64,000 bases of DNA from Duffyella gerundensis (GTDB lineage: Bacteria > Pseudomonadota > Gammaproteobacteria > Enterobacterales > Enterobacteriaceae): positions 936,587 through 1,000,586 of the forward strand of contig NZ_LN907827.1 of assembly GCF_001517405.1 (NCBI RefSeq), given 5' to 3'. Below are positions 46,474 to 57,409 of the stretch, piece after piece (the first letter of the stretch is position 1; each line of letters begins with the position of its first letter). The notes below the pieces were generated by a model. The model worked only from the letters and a program-made list of their open reading frames with translations. It made no database searches and was not told the DNA's origin. The position numbers were made by a program, and so were the translations under genes.

Positions 46474-49125
46474 ATGTCTAAAATTCAGAAAACAGCGCCG
46501 CGCTATGCGGTGGATCGTCAAATGCAGCACGCGCTGGATGACGTCATGCAGCAGCTAAATAGCCACCCGCATGGCCTGTCGTCAGACGAGGCAAAGCAAC
46601 GGCTTGCGCATTATGGCCGCAACGACATCGCTGGCAAAAAAGCGCCGCCGGTGGCAATCCAGTTCGCGCTGGCGTTTAACAATCCGTTTATTTTTGTGCT
46701 GCTGGCGCTTGCCGCGGTGGGCTTTATTACCGACTTCTGGCTGCCGTGGCGACACGGTGAAGAGACCGACCTGACGGAAGTCACCATCATGCTGACCATG
46801 GTGCTGCTCAGCGCCATGCTGAGTTTCTTTCAGGAGTACCGCACTAATAAAGCCGCGGCCATTCTGCAAAACATGGTGCACAGCTACGCCACGGTTATTC
46901 GCTGCGATCAGCATGGCACCACCGCAGAAAGCGAGGTGCCGCTGGCCAGCGTGGTGCCCGGCGACATCGTTGTGCTGCACGCGGGCGACACCATTCCTGG
47001 CGACGTGCGGCTCATCAGCAGCCGCAACCTGTTGGTCAGTCAGGCGGCATTGAGCGGTGAATCGCTGCCGCTGGAAAAGTATGCCGTGGCGCAGGCTGTC
47101 GCACAGTCGCAGGACGAACAGGCGTTGTTAAGCCAGCCCGGCATCTGCCTGATGGGCACGCACGTGGTCAGCGGATCGGCGACTGCGCTGGTGGTGGCTA
47201 CCGGCAACCAGACCTGGTATGGCGGTCTGGCAAGTGCGGTGCTGACTAACAAACCGAAAACGGCTTTTGAGCACGGCGTTAACAGCGTCAGCAAACTGTT
47301 AATCCGCTTTATGCTGGTGATGGTGCCGGTGGTGTTTGTGATCAACGGCGCGGTGCATCATGACTGGAGCGATGCGCTGATGTTTTCCCTGGCGGTGGCG
47401 GTGGGCCTGACGCCGGAAATGCTGCCGATGATCGTTAGCGTCAACCTGGCAAAAGGCGCCATCATGCTGTCGCGGCGTAAAGTGGTGGTGCGCCGACTGA
47501 ACGCTATACAGAATTTCGGCGCGATGGACGTGCTCTGTACCGATAAAACCGGCACCCTGACGCAGGACAACATCGTACTGGATCGCTGTCTGAACAGCGT
47601 GGGTCAGCCCGATGCGCGCGTGGCGCAGCTGGCGTTGCTCAACAGCTTTTATCAGAGCGGTGCTAAAAATATGATGGACCGCGCCATTTTGCGCCTTGCG
47701 GATGCGCCGCACGCCAGCGAGAGGCTCCAGCGTTATCACAAAGTGGATGAGTTGCCGTTTGATTTTGAGCGGCGGCGGCTTTCGGTGCTGCTGGCCGATG
47801 GAGAGCAGCACCGCCTGATCTGCAAGGGCGCGGTGGATGAGATGCTGGCGGTGGCCACCCGCGTGCAGTGCGGCGAACGATCGCTGGCGCTGGATGACGC
47901 GCGCATTGCCGCTTTGCAGCAGCAGGTGAGCCAGCTGAACGCTGAGGGTTTTCGCGTACTGTTGATCGGCGAACGTACGCTGAGTCAGGCTCATGGTCTG
48001 GCGTTGACCGCCGACGCCGAGCGCGATCTGACGATTGTTGGTCTGCTGACCTTTTTCGATCCCGCTAAAGAGAGCGCCGCCGCGGCGATCCGCGCGCTGC
48101 ATCAGCACGGCGTCAGCGTCAAGGTGCTGACCGGCGACAACGCCATTATCTCAGCCAAAATCTGTCGTGATGTTGGACTGCAGGTTGATGAGGCGCTGCG
48201 CGGCAGTGACATCGATGCGCTGGACGATGCCAGCCTGGCGCAGGCGGTGGAGCGTCGTACGCTGTTTTGTCAGCTGACGCCACGGCAGAAAACGCGCGTG
48301 GTGCAGGCGTTGCAGCAGAATCGCCATACCGTCGGCTTTCTCGGCGATGGCATCAACGATGCGCCCGCATTGCGCTGCGCCGATATCGGCATTTCAGTAG
48401 ACACCGCCACCGACATTGCAAAGGAATCGGCGGATATCATTTTGCTGGAAAAAAGCCTGCTGGTGCTGGAGGAGGGCGTGCTGCTGGGACGGCAGACGTT
48501 TGGTAATATCATCAAGTATCTGAACATGACCGCCAGCTCCAACTTTGGCAATGTTTTTTCCGTGCTGGTGGCCAGCGCCTTTTTACCTTTTTTGCCGATG
48601 CTGGCGATTCAGCTGCTGATTCAGAACCTGCTGTACGATATTTCACAAATGTCGCTGCCGTGGGATGGCATGGATGCGGAATTTCTAGCTCAGCCGCGGC
48701 AGTGGGATGCTAAAAACATTGGCCGCTTTATGCTCTTTATGGGGCCGACTTCGTCGCTGTTTGATATCGCCACCTGGGGCGTGATGTGGTTTGTGTTCGC
48801 CGCCAACGCGCCCGCGCATCAGTCGCTGTTTCAGTCAGGCTGGTTTATTGAAGGGCTGCTGTCGCAAACGCTGGTGGTGCATATGCTGCGCACGCGACGG
48901 ATCCCTTTTCTGCAGAACTGCGCCAGCTGGCCGGTGGTGATCATGACGTTGCTGATTGTGGCGGTGGGCATCGGCATACCCTTTTCGCCGTTTGCCGCTG
49001 CGGTAGGCATGGTGGCATTGCCGCCCGCTTACTTCCTCTGGCTAGTGGCGATTTTGGTGGGCTACTGCGTGGTAGCGCAGGGTGCGAAGCAGCTGTACAT
49101 CCGCCGCTTTGGCCAGTGGTTTTGA
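46474..49125 (+). CDS. mgtA: Mg2+-importing P-type ATPase (MgtA/MgtB)
   Basis: 883 residues, P3B-ATPase. It imports Mg2+ across the inner membrane under low Mg2+. Order: N-terminal cytosolic region, TM1-2 (about 67-120), actuator domain with AALSGESLPLEK, TM3-4 with FSLAVAVGLTPEMLPMIVS, phosphorylation motif CTDKTGTLTQ (Asp357), nucleotide-binding domain, hinge VGFLGDGINDAPALRCADIG, and C-terminal TMs. Whether it is closer to MgtA or MgtB needs an alignment. GGTGGGG precedes the ATG. Confidence 0.93.
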   Translation: MSKIQKTAPRYAVDRQMQHALDDVMQQLNSHPHGLSSDEAKQRLAHYGRNDIAGKKAPPVAIQFALAFNNPFIFVLLALAAVGFITDFWLPWRHGEETDLTEVTIMLTMVLLSAMLSFFQEYRTNKAAAILQNMVHSYATVIRCDQHGTTAESEVPLASVVPGDIVVLHAGDTIPGDVRLISSRNLLVSQAALSGESLPLEKYAVAQAVAQSQDEQALLSQPGICLMGTHVVSGSATALVVATGNQTWYGGLASAVLTNKPKTAFEHGVNSVSKLLIRFMLVMVPVVFVINGAVHHDWSDALMFSLAVAVGLTPEMLPMIVSVNLAKGAIMLSRRKVVVRRLNAIQNFGAMDVLCTDKTGTLTQDNIVLDRCLNSVGQPDARVAQLALLNSFYQSGAKNMMDRAILRLADAPHASERLQRYHKVDELPFDFERRRLSVLLADGEQHRLICKGAVDEMLAVATRVQCGERSLALDDARIAALQQQVSQLNAEGFRVLLIGERTLSQAHGLALTADAERDLTIVGLLTFFDPAKESAAAAIRALHQHGVSVKVLTGDNAIISAKICRDVGLQVDEALRGSDIDALDDASLAQAVERRTLFCQLTPRQKTRVVQALQQNRHTVGFLGDGINDAPALRCADIGISVDTATDIAKESADIILLEKSLLVLEEGVLLGRQTFGNIIKYLNMTASSNFGNVFSVLVASAFLPFLPMLAIQLLIQNLLYDISQMSLPWDGMDAEFLAQPRQWDAKNIGRFMLFMGPTSSLFDIATWGVMWFVFAANAPAHQSLFQSGWFIEGLLSQTLVVHMLRTRRIPFLQNCASWPVVIMTLLIVAVGIGIPFSPFAAAVGMVALPPAYFLWLVAILVGYCVVAQGAKQLYIRRFGQWF

Positions 49126-49144
49126 CGCCCAGGGCATAAAAAAA

Positions 49145-49170
49145 GGCGAGCGGTCAGCTGACCGCTCGCC
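49145..49170 (-). terminator. Terminator of pepD (also between convergent mgtA)
   Basis: A perfect 26-bp palindrome: GGCGAGCGGTCAG and its reverse complement directly abutting. On the minus strand it is followed by TTTTTTTATG, so it is mainly the pepD terminator; on the plus strand the T tract is absent. Confidence 0.85.
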
Positions 49171-49188
49171 CGTTACACGCTGCCGTGA

Positions 49189-50646
49189 TTATTTGGCAGG
49201 AATCGCCTTCAGCAGGGCGGTCAGCAGCTGCCAGTACAGGCCAACGCTGGCGATGTGCACCTGCTCATCCGGCGAATGCGGACCGGTGATGGTCGGGCCA
49301 ATCGACACCATATCCATATTCGGATATGGCTTCTTGAACAGACCGCACTCCAGACCGGCATGAATCACCTGAATGTTTGGCGTTTTACCAAACAGTGACT
49401 GGTAGGTTTCCCGCACCAGCGCCATCACCGGCGAGCTGGCGTCAGGCTGCCAGCCAGGATAGCCGCCTTTTGCTGCGCCGTGCGCACCGGCCAGTTCGGC
49501 CAGCGAGGTCAGCGTTTCAACCACATACTCTTTACCGCTGTCGATCAGCGAACGGATCAGGCAGATGATTTCAGCCTGCTGATCGTTGATCGACACCACG
49601 CCGACGTTCAGCGAGGTTTCGACCACGCCTTTTACCACGTCAGAATTGCGGATCACGCCGTTCGGCGTGCTGTTCAGCAGCGCGATAAAACGATCGCGGC
49701 TGTTGGCCGTTAGCGCCTGGCCGTTATGCGCCAGCGGTTCGGTTTGCAGATTGACGTTTTTATCTTTGTCGCTCAGTTCGTTCTGCAGCGTGGTGAGATA
49801 GGCCATCGCCGCTGATTTCAGCGCGTCGACTTTCGCAGCCGGTACTGCCAGCGTGGCAAAAGCTTCACGCGGAATGGCGTTGCGCAGCGTGCCGCCGGTA
49901 AATTCAATCAGGCGCAGATCGAGATCGCGAGCGTGCGCCGCGAGGAAACGCGCCAGCAGCTTGTTGGCATTGCCGAGGCCAACGTGAATATCGCAGCCGG
50001 AGTGGCCGCCTTTCAGGCCTTTCAGCGTCAGACGCAGGGTTTCGTAATCGGCTGGCACGGCTTCCCGCTCAACCGGCAGCGTGGTGATAAAATCAACGCC
50101 GCCCGCGCAGCCCATATAGACTTCGCCCTCTTCTTCGGAATCGGTATTGACCAGGATTTCCGCCTGCAGCCAGTTGGCCTGCAGACCGAAAGCTCCATCC
50201 ATACCGGACTCTTCGGTCATGGTCAGCAGCACTTCCAGCGGGCCGTGCTCGACGGTTTTGTCAGCCAGTACCGCCAGCGCCGAGGCCATACCGATGCCGT
50301 TGTCGGCGCCCAGCGTGGTGCCGCGCGCTTTCACCCATTCGCCATCAACATAAGGCTGAATCGGATCAGTGGTGAAATCGTGAACGGTATCGTTGTTCTT
50401 CTGCGGCACCATATCAAGGTGCGCCTGCAGCGCGACCGGCTTGCGGTTTTCCAGTCCGGCGGTGGCAGGCTTGCGAATCAGGATGTTGCCTACGGCATCG
50501 CGCTCGCACCAAAAACCTTGCTCTTTTGCCCAGCTGACGATGTGTTCTGCCAGCGCTTCTTCATGATAAGAAGGGTGGGGAATCGAACAGATTTTAGCGA
50601 AAATATCCCACAGCGGCTGTGGCGAGAGTTGAGAGAGTTCAGACAC
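49189..50646 (-). CDS. pepD: Cytosolic dipeptidase D (aminoacyl-histidine dipeptidase)
   Basis: 485 residues, matching E. coli PepD. It hydrolyses Xaa-His and other dipeptides. M20 two-metal site: LQAHLDMVPQ, GADNGIGMAS, TMTEESGMDGA, NTDSEEEGE and KGGHSG. The start is a GTG at 50646 (VSELSQLSPQ), with AGGAG at a 7-nt spacing and the same N-terminus as E. coli; the frame is open a further 25 codons upstream. Confidence 0.96.
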   Translation of the reverse strand: MSELSQLSPQPLWDIFAKICSIPHPSYHEEALAEHIVSWAKEQGFWCERDAVGNILIRKPATAGLENRKPVALQAHLDMVPQKNNDTVHDFTTDPIQPYVDGEWVKARGTTLGADNGIGMASALAVLADKTVEHGPLEVLLTMTEESGMDGAFGLQANWLQAEILVNTDSEEEGEVYMGCAGGVDFITTLPVEREAVPADYETLRLTLKGLKGGHSGCDIHVGLGNANKLLARFLAAHARDLDLRLIEFTGGTLRNAIPREAFATLAVPAAKVDALKSAAMAYLTTLQNELSDKDKNVNLQTEPLAHNGQALTANSRDRFIALLNSTPNGVIRNSDVVKGVVETSLNVGVVSINDQQAEIICLIRSLIDSGKEYVVETLTSLAELAGAHGAAKGGYPGWQPDASSPVMALVRETYQSLFGKTPNIQVIHAGLECGLFKKPYPNMDMVSIGPTITGPHSPDEQVHIASVGLYWQLLTALLKAIPAK

Positions 50647-50805
50647 GACAAATCTCCTGTGTCGGTGGGGAGCAGTTATTGCCCGCACGCGTTGGTTCCA
50701 GTGAAAGATCGCCGCCAGCACTGCTGACGTGATGGCCTGAGAATATCACCCTTTATTGCAGGGTGCGTTATCCACAGGCGCTAAAATCAGCCGTCCGGGC
50801 TGGTT

Positions 50806-50824
50806 TTTAATGATTATCATCCTT
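50806..50824. promoter_or_regulatory. Fur-box-like sequence upstream of gpt
   Basis: TTTAATGATTATCATCCTT matches the 19-bp Fur consensus GATAATGATAATCATTATC in 13 positions, with the core AATGATTATCAT. It lies just before a TATAAT (50824-50829) that may be the gpt -10. Iron control of gpt would be unexpected; unproven. Confidence 0.35.
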
Positions 50825-50892
50825 ATAATCTCGCGCAACCTTTTCCCATTGCACATTTTTTAAGCCAATAACATTGGCCGGGATATCTTTAT

Positions 50893-51351
50893 ATGAGCGA
50901 AAAATACGTCGTCACCTGGGACATGCTCCAGATTCATGCCCGCAAGCTGGCACAGCGTCTGCTGCCGGTTGAGCAGTGGACCGGTATTATTGCGGTTAGC
51001 CGCGGCGGCCTGGTGCCAGCTTCATTACTGGCGCGCGAATTGGGTATTCGTCACGTCGATACCGTCTGCATCTCCAGCTATGACCACGATCACCAGCGTC
51101 AGATGAAAGTCCTGAAGCGCGCCGAAGGCGATGGCGAAGGCTTTATCGTGATTGATGACCTGGTGGATACCGGCGGCACCGCGCAGGCGATCCGCGACAT
51201 GTATCCAAAAGCACGTTTCGTCACCATTTTCGCTAAACCGGCCGGTCGCCCGCTGGTAGACGACTATGTGGTCGATATTCCGCAAAATACCTGGATTGAG
51301 CAACCGTGGGACATGGGCGTGGTTTATATTCCGCCAATTGTGCAAAAGTGA
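50893..51351 (+). CDS. gpt: Xanthine-guanine phosphoribosyltransferase
   Basis: 152 residues, the E. coli length. It salvages guanine and xanthine (and hypoxanthine) to the nucleotides with PRPP. PRPP loop [17 protein letters not shown]-terminal [15 protein letters not shown] and [16 protein letters not shown] are conserved. It is divergent from pepD with about 170-250 bp control region. Confidence 0.97.
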   Translation: MSEKYVVTWDMLQIHARKLAQRLLPVEQWTGIIAVSRGGLVPASLLARELGIRHVDTVCISSYDHDHQRQMKVLKRAEGDGEGFIVIDDLVDTGGTAQAIRDMYPKARFVTIFAKPAGRPLVDDYVVDIPQNTWIEQPWDMGVVYIPPIVQK

Positions 51352-51366
51352 TTGATCTGTCACATA

Positions 51367-51396
51367 CAACGCCCGGTTATCCGGGCGTTGTTGTTT
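51367..51396 (+). terminator. Terminator of gpt
   Basis: CAACGCCCGG (51367-51376) / CCGGGCGTTG (51381-51390), 4-nt loop, then TTGTTT. Confidence 0.85.
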
Positions 51397-51465
51397 CTGC
51401 GGGTCGCGCCATTGCGGGAGCTACAGTAAACTTGTGCATCGTCCCATCCCCAGGAGAAGGCCACA

Positions 51466-52710
51466 ATGAGTGCAAAGAACCTGAGCGAAGAGTTATTCAA
51501 GCCGCGATTTAAACATCCTGAAACCTCGGCGCTGGTGCGTCATCGCACCGGACAAACCGTTGCCGTGCACTCCACGCTGGACGGTGAAAACCCGGTCGGC
51601 TGGTATCGCATGATCAACCGCATTATGTGGGCATGGCGCGGGCTGTCATTGCTGGAGATCAGTGAAGTGATGGCGCGCATTGCGGTCAGTCAGGCAGAAC
51701 GCACCGATCCCACCCGGCTTGATACGGTAATCGGCTTTCGCAACGGCAACTGGATTTACGAATGGTCACGCCAGGCGGGCATCTGGCAGCAGCAGGCGCT
51801 GGATTCTGCGGATGAGGACGCCGGTCAGTTTTGGCTACGTGCCGCACATCTGTACAGCCTGGCCGCATATCCGCACATCAAAGGCGACGAACTGGCTGAG
51901 CAGGCAGAAGCGCTGGCCAATCGCGCCTATGAAGAGGCGACGCGGCGCCTGCCGGGCGAGCTAAAAGCGCTGGAGTTTCCCATTCCCGACGGCAGTCCGA
52001 TCACCGGTTTTTTGCACATGCCCGCCAACGTCGACGCGCCTTATCCGGTGGTATTGATGTGCGGTGGCCTGGATGCGTTGCAAAGTGACCATTATCGCTT
52101 CTTCCATGACTATCTCGCGCCGCGTGGCATCGCCATGCTGACCGTCGATATGCCCTCGGTGGGCTTCTCCTCAAAATATAAACTGACCCAGGACAGCAGT
52201 TTTCTGCATCAGCACGTGCTGCGCGGCCTGGAAACGGTGCCGTGGGTGGACCACACGCGCGTGGTCGCCTTTGGCTTCCGCTTTGGTGCCAACGTGGCGG
52301 TGCGCCTCGGCTATCTGGAGTCGGCGCGGCTGCGCGGCGTTGCCTGTCTCGGCCCCATCGTGCACAGCCTGCTTACCGAAAGTCAGCGTCAGGATCGCGT
52401 GCCGGAAATGTACATGGATATGCTCGCCAGCCGTCTCGGCATGACCAGCGCTACCAGCAGCGCGTTACGCACCGAGTTGGGTCGCTACTCGTTGAAAATG
52501 CAGGGGCTGCTGGGACGGCGCACGCCGGTGCCGATGCTTTCCGGCTACTGGCAAAACGATCCGTTCAGCCCGGAAGAAGATTCGCGACTGATTGCGCGAT
52601 CCTCCGCCGAGGGACAACTGCTGTCGGTGACCTTCTCGCCGGTAATGAAAAGTTTCGATCAGGCACTGCTGAAGATCTGCGACTGGATTGAGAAACGTCT
52701 GGCAAGATGA
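51466..52710 (+). CDS. frsA: FrsA (YafA), fermentation/respiration switch esterase
   Basis: 414 residues, as in E. coli. Alpha/beta-hydrolase-like protein reported to act as an esterase and to bind enzyme IIA-Glc. Conserved: [31 protein letters not shown] and [16 protein letters not shown], the nucleophile-elbow region, which lacks a classical GxSxG. AGGAGAAGG precedes the ATG. Position between gpt and crl is conserved. Confidence 0.95.
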   Translation: MSAKNLSEELFKPRFKHPETSALVRHRTGQTVAVHSTLDGENPVGWYRMINRIMWAWRGLSLLEISEVMARIAVSQAERTDPTRLDTVIGFRNGNWIYEWSRQAGIWQQQALDSADEDAGQFWLRAAHLYSLAAYPHIKGDELAEQAEALANRAYEEATRRLPGELKALEFPIPDGSPITGFLHMPANVDAPYPVVLMCGGLDALQSDHYRFFHDYLAPRGIAMLTVDMPSVGFSSKYKLTQDSSFLHQHVLRGLETVPWVDHTRVVAFGFRFGANVAVRLGYLESARLRGVACLGPIVHSLLTESQRQDRVPEMYMDMLASRLGMTSATSSALRTELGRYSLKMQGLLGRRTPVPMLSGYWQNDPFSPEEDSRLIARSSAEGQLLSVTFSPVMKSFDQALLKICDWIEKRLAR

Positions 52711-52766
52711 TTTGCTATTATTCAATACTTTGCTATAACAAAATCCTCATCTATGGAGGTTAAACC

Positions 52767-53168
52767 ATGACGTTACCGAGTGGACATCCGAAGAGTCGGC
52801 TGATGAAGCGCTTTACCGCGCTGGGGCCCTATATTCGTGAACAGAAATGCGAAAACGAACGCTTCTTCTTTGATTGCCTGGCGGTTTGCGTCAATGTTAA
52901 ACCGGCACCGGAAAGCCGCGAGTTTTGGGGATGGTGGATGGAGCTGGAGGCGCACGCCGATCACTTCACCTACGAGTACTATTTCGGCCTGTTTGATAAA
53001 GAGGGCAACTGGAAGCCATCTGCCATCAAAGGGAAAGAAAACAACGAGAAGCTGGAAGAGACGCTGCGTAAATTCCACGATCGTTTAAAAGCGCTGCTGA
53101 CCGAAATGGAACTCGATCTGCGCCCGGCGAAAGATTTTGCTGACGAGCCGGTGAAACTGACCGCCTGA
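52767..53168 (+). CDS. crl: Sigma factor-binding protein Crl
   Basis: 133 residues, the E. coli length. It binds RpoS and favours assembly of sigma-S RNA polymerase, promoting stationary-phase and curli genes. Characteristic: [20 protein letters not shown] and [30 protein letters not shown], in short conserved blocks. GGAGG is 7 nt before the ATG. Convergent with the porin gene via a shared terminator. Confidence 0.96.
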   Translation: MTLPSGHPKSRLMKRFTALGPYIREQKCENERFFFDCLAVCVNVKPAPESREFWGWWMELEAHADHFTYEYYFGLFDKEGNWKPSAIKGKENNEKLEETLRKFHDRLKALLTEMELDLRPAKDFADEPVKLTA

Positions 53169-53189
53169 TCGCGGTAAAAAGCAGGCAGA

Positions 53190-53227
53190 AAAAAGGCTGG
53201 AACAGATTCCAGCCTTTTTTGTTTTTG
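53190..53227. terminator. Bidirectional terminator between crl and the porin gene
   Basis: GGCTGGAA (53195-53202) / TTCCAGCC (53207-53214) with A-rich flank on the left and T-rich flank on the right, functional on both strands for the convergent genes. Confidence 0.88.
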
Positions 53228-53257
53228 TCATGCGGCGGTGAGCTTCCCGCTACGGCA

Positions 53258-54370
53258 TCAGAACTGGTAGGTTACGCCCACCGCGACGATATCGTCGGTG
53301 TTGCGCGCCAGCGTGTTGTCGTCATCCAGCAGGTTAATTTTGTAATCCACAAAGGCGGACATGTTTTTGTTGAAGTAGTACGTTGCACCGACGTCAGCAA
53401 ACTTGGTGTAATCCGCGTCGCCCACGCCGCCTTCGATATCCTTAACTTTACTCTGCACGTAAGCCAGCGACGGACGCAGACCAAAATCGAACTGATACTG
53501 GGCAACAATTTCGATGTTCTGCAGTTTGTTGGCATAACCGCTGACCGCTACGTTATTGCCGCCAACCTGTGCGGTGCCGCTGATCGGGTTCATGTTGCGG
53601 GTTTCCGCATAGTTAGCCGCCAGATAGACGCCATCTTTGTCATATTTCAGGCCGGTTGCCCAGGCTTCCGCGGTATCGCCCTGACCAAATGCGCTGTTTT
53701 TCTGCGCCACGGTGCGGTTAGAGGAAGAGACCGCGCCCTTGATGCTCAGGCCATCAATGATTTTATAGGAGATCGAGCCCGCCATGCCGTCGCCGTTGGA
53801 GGCGTTATTGCTGCGGCCGCTGCTTTCGTTTTTGCCCTGATACTGCAAGGCGACGTCAAGGCCGTCGATCAGGCCAAAGAAGTTGGTGTTACGCCAGGTG
53901 GCCACGCCGTTGGTGCGCGTCAGCATATAGACGTCGGCTGAGGTGTACGCGGTGGCACCGAACTCCGGCATCATATCGGTGATCGCTTCTACGTCATAAA
54001 TCAGACCATAGTTGCGACCGTAATCGATGGAGCCAAAGTCGCTGAACTTAATCCCGGCAAAGCCAAGGCGGGTTTTGTTACCCGTGTTGGCATCGCTGCC
54101 TTCAGAGTTGTTGGCGTTGTACTGGTATTCCCACTGGCCGTAGCCGGTCATCATATCGTTGATCTGGGTCTGGCCTTTAAAGCCGATACGCACATAGGTT
54201 TTGTCTGTGTTGTTGCTGGCGTTGGTGTCGGCATCGCTCATGTAACGCATCGCTTTCACTTTGCCGTAGAAGTCGAGACGGTTGCCATCTTTGTTATAAA
54301 CCTCAGCGGCCTGTGATGATGCAGACGCCAGCAGCGCAGTGATAGTTAATGCCAGTACGCGTTTGTTCAT
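53258..54370 (-). CDS. phoE: Outer-membrane trimeric porin (PhoE/OmpC family)
   Basis: 370 residues. Signal peptide [21 protein letters not shown] before [17 protein letters not shown], alternating beta-strands for a 16-stranded barrel, and a C-terminal Phe (VGVTYQF). Loop 3 contains [14 protein letters not shown]. Location between crl and proB is that of E. coli phoE, and a half-conserved Pho box lies upstream, so PhoE is the best name; sequence alone cannot exclude an OmpC-like specificity. Confidence 0.88.
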   Translation of the reverse strand: MNKRVLALTITALLASASSQAAEVYNKDGNRLDFYGKVKAMRYMSDADTNASNNTDKTYVRIGFKGQTQINDMMTGYGQWEYQYNANNSEGSDANTGNKTRLGFAGIKFSDFGSIDYGRNYGLIYDVEAITDMMPEFGATAYTSADVYMLTRTNGVATWRNTNFFGLIDGLDVALQYQGKNESSGRSNNASNGDGMAGSISYKIIDGLSIKGAVSSSNRTVAQKNSAFGQGDTAEAWATGLKYDKDGVYLAANYAETRNMNPISGTAQVGGNNVAVSGYANKLQNIEIVAQYQFDFGLRPSLAYVQSKVKDIEGGVGDADYTKFADVGATYYFNKNMSAFVDYKINLLDDDNTLARNTDDIVAVGVTYQF

Positions 54371-54449
54371 TTGTTACAATCCCAATGAGTAAAAATAATT
54401 TTTGCCGTGATCGGCTTTATAAAGGCGAGGCAATTTTTACCTGTAAGAG

Positions 54450-54467
54450 GTGAAGTTTTTATGACAA
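54450..54467 (-). promoter_or_regulatory. Candidate Pho box upstream of the porin gene
   Basis: Minus-strand TTGTCATAAAAACTTCAC: first half fits CTGTCAT in 6 of 7, second half CTGTCAC in 4 of 7 with the usual AT-rich 4-bp spacer. It lies about 80 bp before the start codon, compatible with PhoB activation. Confidence 0.5.
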
Positions 54468-54611
54468 TTTCACGCATTTCTGGTGAATGGCGAACTTTTG
54501 GTCTACGCCGCTGTCCCGGGTTTTTTGTGCTTTTCCCGGCGCGAGAGTTGGTTTCCTGATCGACTCCTGTTTAAATATTCGATTCTTCAAATTCACTAAC
54601 GGCAGGACAGC

Positions 54612-55715
54612 ATGAGCGGCAGCCAAACCCTGGTGGTAAAACTGGGGACCAGCGTACTTACTGGCGGATCGCGTCGGTTAAATCGCGCGCATATCGTGGA
54701 ACTGGTTCGTCAGTGTGCGCAGCAGCACGCGGCGGGACATCGCATTATTATTGTCACCTCTGGCGCCATGGCGGCGGGGCGCGAACACCTTGGCTACCCG
54801 GAACTGCCGCCGACTATCGCCTCTAAACAGCTGCTGGCTGCCGTTGGCCAGAGCCGGTTGATCCAGCTGTGGGAGCAACTCTTCTCCATCTACGGCATTC
54901 ACATCGGCCAGATGCTGCTGACCCGCGCCGACCTTGAAGATCGCGAGCGTTTTCTCAATGCACGCGACACGCTGCGTGCACTGCTCGATAACCACATTGT
55001 GCCGGTGATCAACGAGAACGACGCGGTGGCGACCGCAGAAATTAAGGTCGGTGACAACGATAACCTGTCGGCGCTGGCGGCGATTCTCGGCGGAGCCGAC
55101 AAGCTGCTGCTGCTAACCGATCAGCAAGGGCTGTTTACCGCCGATCCACGCGACAACCCGCAGGCCGAGCTGATTACCGACGTGCACGGCATTGATGATG
55201 CGCTGCGCACCATTGCGGGCGGCAGCGTGTCCGGGCTGGGCACCGGCGGCATGGCGACCAAGCTGCAGGCGGCGGATATTGCCTGCCGCGCCGGCGTGGA
55301 TGTCATTATCGCGGCTGGCAGCAAGCCGGGCGTGATCGCCGAGGTGATTGCCGGTACGCCAGTCGGCACCCGTTTCCATGCGTTGCAAACGCCGCTGGAA
55401 AATCGCAAGCGCTGGATTTTTGGTGCGCCGCCTGCCGGTGAGCTGATCGTCGACGACGGCGCGCTGGCGGCGATTCTTGAGCGCGGCAGCTCGTTGTTGC
55501 CCAAGGGTATTCGTACCATTCACGGTAATTTTTCACGTGGTGAAGTGATCCGCATTCGCAGCCTCGATGGCCGCGACATTGCGCACGGTGTTTCACGCTA
55601 TAACAGCGATGCGATGCGCATGATCGCCGGACATCACAGTCAGCAAATCAGCGACATTCTCGGTTATGAATATGGTCCGGTTGCCGTTCATCGGGACGAT
55701 CTGATTGTCAGCTAA
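54612..55715 (+). CDS. proB: Glutamate 5-kinase
   Basis: 367 residues, as in E. coli. It phosphorylates glutamate, the committed step of proline synthesis. Amino-acid kinase domain: [54 protein letters not shown] and [12 protein letters not shown]; a C-terminal PUA domain follows (about 275-360). Operon with proA, 9 bp apart. Confidence 0.97.
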   Translation: MSGSQTLVVKLGTSVLTGGSRRLNRAHIVELVRQCAQQHAAGHRIIIVTSGAMAAGREHLGYPELPPTIASKQLLAAVGQSRLIQLWEQLFSIYGIHIGQMLLTRADLEDRERFLNARDTLRALLDNHIVPVINENDAVATAEIKVGDNDNLSALAAILGGADKLLLLTDQQGLFTADPRDNPQAELITDVHGIDDALRTIAGGSVSGLGTGGMATKLQAADIACRAGVDVIIAAGSKPGVIAEVIAGTPVGTRFHALQTPLENRKRWIFGAPPAGELIVDDGALAAILERGSSLLPKGIRTIHGNFSRGEVIRIRSLDGRDIAHGVSRYNSDAMRMIAGHHSQQISDILGYEYGPVAVHRDDLIVS

Positions 55716-55724
55716 GGAGGCGTA

Positions 55725-56978
55725 ATGCTTGAGGAAATGGGAAAGGCGGCGCGTGCCGCATCGTATCAGCTGGCAGAATTAACCACCCAGCAAAAAAATC
55801 AGGTGCTGCAAAGTATCGCCGATCGCCTGGAAGTGGAGAGCGCGGCGATTCTGGCTGCTAACGCAGAGGATGTGGCGGACGCCCGGCACAATGGCATGGG
55901 CGACGCGTTGCTGGATCGATTAACCCTGAATTCGCAACGTTTGAAAGGCATCGCCGATGACGTGCGCAAGGTCTGTTCTCTGGCCGACCCGGTCGGGCAA
56001 CTGATCGATGGCGGCCAGCTCGACAGCGGCTTGCGCATTGAGCGTCGCCGCGTGCCGCTCGGCGTGGTGGGCGTGATCTATGAGGCGCGGCCCAACGTCA
56101 CCGTTGATGTTGCGTCGCTCTGTTTGAAAACCGGCAATGCGGTGATCCTGCGCGGCGGTAAAGAGACGCATCGTACCAATGCCGCCACGGTGAAGGTGAT
56201 CCAGAATGCTCTGCTGACGCACGGCTTACCGGCGGGCGCGGTACAGGCGATCGACAATCCCGATCGCGCGCTGGTTAATGAACTGCTGAAGCTCGACCGC
56301 TATGTCGATATGCTGATTCCACGCGGCGGCGCTGGCTTACACAAGCTGTGTCGCGAGCACTCAACCATTCCGGTGATCACCGGCGGCATCGGCGTTTGCC
56401 ATACCTATGTCGATCCCGGCGTTGATTTCAGTGATGCGCTGACGGTAATCATCAGCGCCAAAAAGCAGCGTCCGAGCGCCTGTAACTCGCTGGAAACCCT
56501 GCTGGTTCATCAGGAGATTGCCGCCACGTTTCTGCCGCTGCTCAGCCAGCGCGCCGCCGACGAAGGCATTACGTTGCACGCCGATGCCAATGCACTGGCG
56601 CTTTTGCAGCGCGGTCCGGCGGCCGTGAGCTTGATCCAGCCGCATGAATATGATGATGAATGGCTGTCGCTCGATCTTAATGTCAAGGTGGTGGCTGACT
56701 TAGCCGCTGCGGTTGATCATATCCGTGAGCACGGCACGCAGCACTCCGACGCGATTTTAACCCGCGATCAGCAGGCAGCGAATCGTTTCGTCAATCAGGT
56801 GGACTCGTCTGCGGTTTACGTCAACGCCAGCACGCGTTTTACCGACGGCGGGGAATTTGGTCTTGGTGCAGAAGTGGCGGTCAGTACGCAAAAGCTGCAT
56901 GCCCGTGGCCCAATGGGGCTGGAGGCGTTAACCACCTACAAATGGATCGCCTGGGGCGATAACACTATCCGCGCATGA
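55725..56978 (+). CDS. proA: Glutamate-5-semialdehyde dehydrogenase (gamma-glutamyl phosphate reductase)
   Basis: 417 residues. It reduces gamma-glutamyl phosphate to the semialdehyde. Conserved [17 protein letters not shown], catalytic Cys in [13 protein letters not shown], and [27 protein letters not shown] precedes the ATG. Its terminator follows directly. Confidence 0.97.
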   Translation: MLEEMGKAARAASYQLAELTTQQKNQVLQSIADRLEVESAAILAANAEDVADARHNGMGDALLDRLTLNSQRLKGIADDVRKVCSLADPVGQLIDGGQLDSGLRIERRRVPLGVVGVIYEARPNVTVDVASLCLKTGNAVILRGGKETHRTNAATVKVIQNALLTHGLPAGAVQAIDNPDRALVNELLKLDRYVDMLIPRGGAGLHKLCREHSTIPVITGGIGVCHTYVDPGVDFSDALTVIISAKKQRPSACNSLETLLVHQEIAATFLPLLSQRAADEGITLHADANALALLQRGPAAVSLIQPHEYDDEWLSLDLNVKVVADLAAAVDHIREHGTQHSDAILTRDQQAANRFVNQVDSSAVYVNASTRFTDGGEFGLGAEVAVSTQKLHARGPMGLEALTTYKWIAWGDNTIRA

Positions 56979-56987
56979 CAAGCATAA

Positions 56988-57018
56988 AAACGGGCAGTGA
57001 ATTGCCCGTTTTTTTTGC
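56988..57018 (+). terminator. Terminator of proBA
   Basis: ACGGGCA (56991-56997) / TGCCCGT (57004-57010), 6-nt loop, then eight Ts. Confidence 0.9.
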
Positions 57019-57409
57019 CAAAAAAACGAACATTTCAGATCCAGTCATTAGCAGAGCGTTACGCGTTCTCCTCCGTTAAGATTTTTCCTGCTTTGTGGTT
57101 TATATGGCATCTCTTTTTTTCTTTCGGCTCGCGCCTTGTAAAATGCTGTCGATGTTCAGCCAGCGCTTCCCGTCCGTGCTTTGTCCTGATATTCAACGCG
57201 TCTCTGCGCCGGGTAAAACCTGGCGTGCTGCTTTTCCGTTGCGATTTTTCTCATCTCTGAGTCAGGTCAATTCAGGGTAAACCACATAATTACCTCAGGT
57301 GATGCTTAATAAATTCTTTTGGGTAGCCAACCGACGGTAATATAAAATGAACTGGTAGCAAAAAATCAGAAATAACAGTAAGCATTTCTTCATGGCAGAA
57401 AAATAACTA
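57019..57409. other. Gene-free gap between proBA and the prophage-derived island
   Basis: 391 bp, richer in A+T than its surroundings near the right end. The short open frame at 57095-57280 has no ribosome-binding site and no recognisable features. A TAATATAAAATG around 57338-57349 could be a -10 for the repressor gene. No copy of the tRNA-Thr 3' end was found here, so no left attachment site. Confidence 0.5.

Noticed and set aside
57095..57280. 61-codon plus-strand frame after proA
   Set aside because: No ribosome-binding site, no recognisable features, overlaps other equally poor frames.
57019..57409. Left attachment site (copy of the tRNA-Thr 3' end)
   Set aside because: No stretch resembling TTCGACTCC...ATCGGCACCA was found; the island also lies on the 5' side of the tRNA gene.
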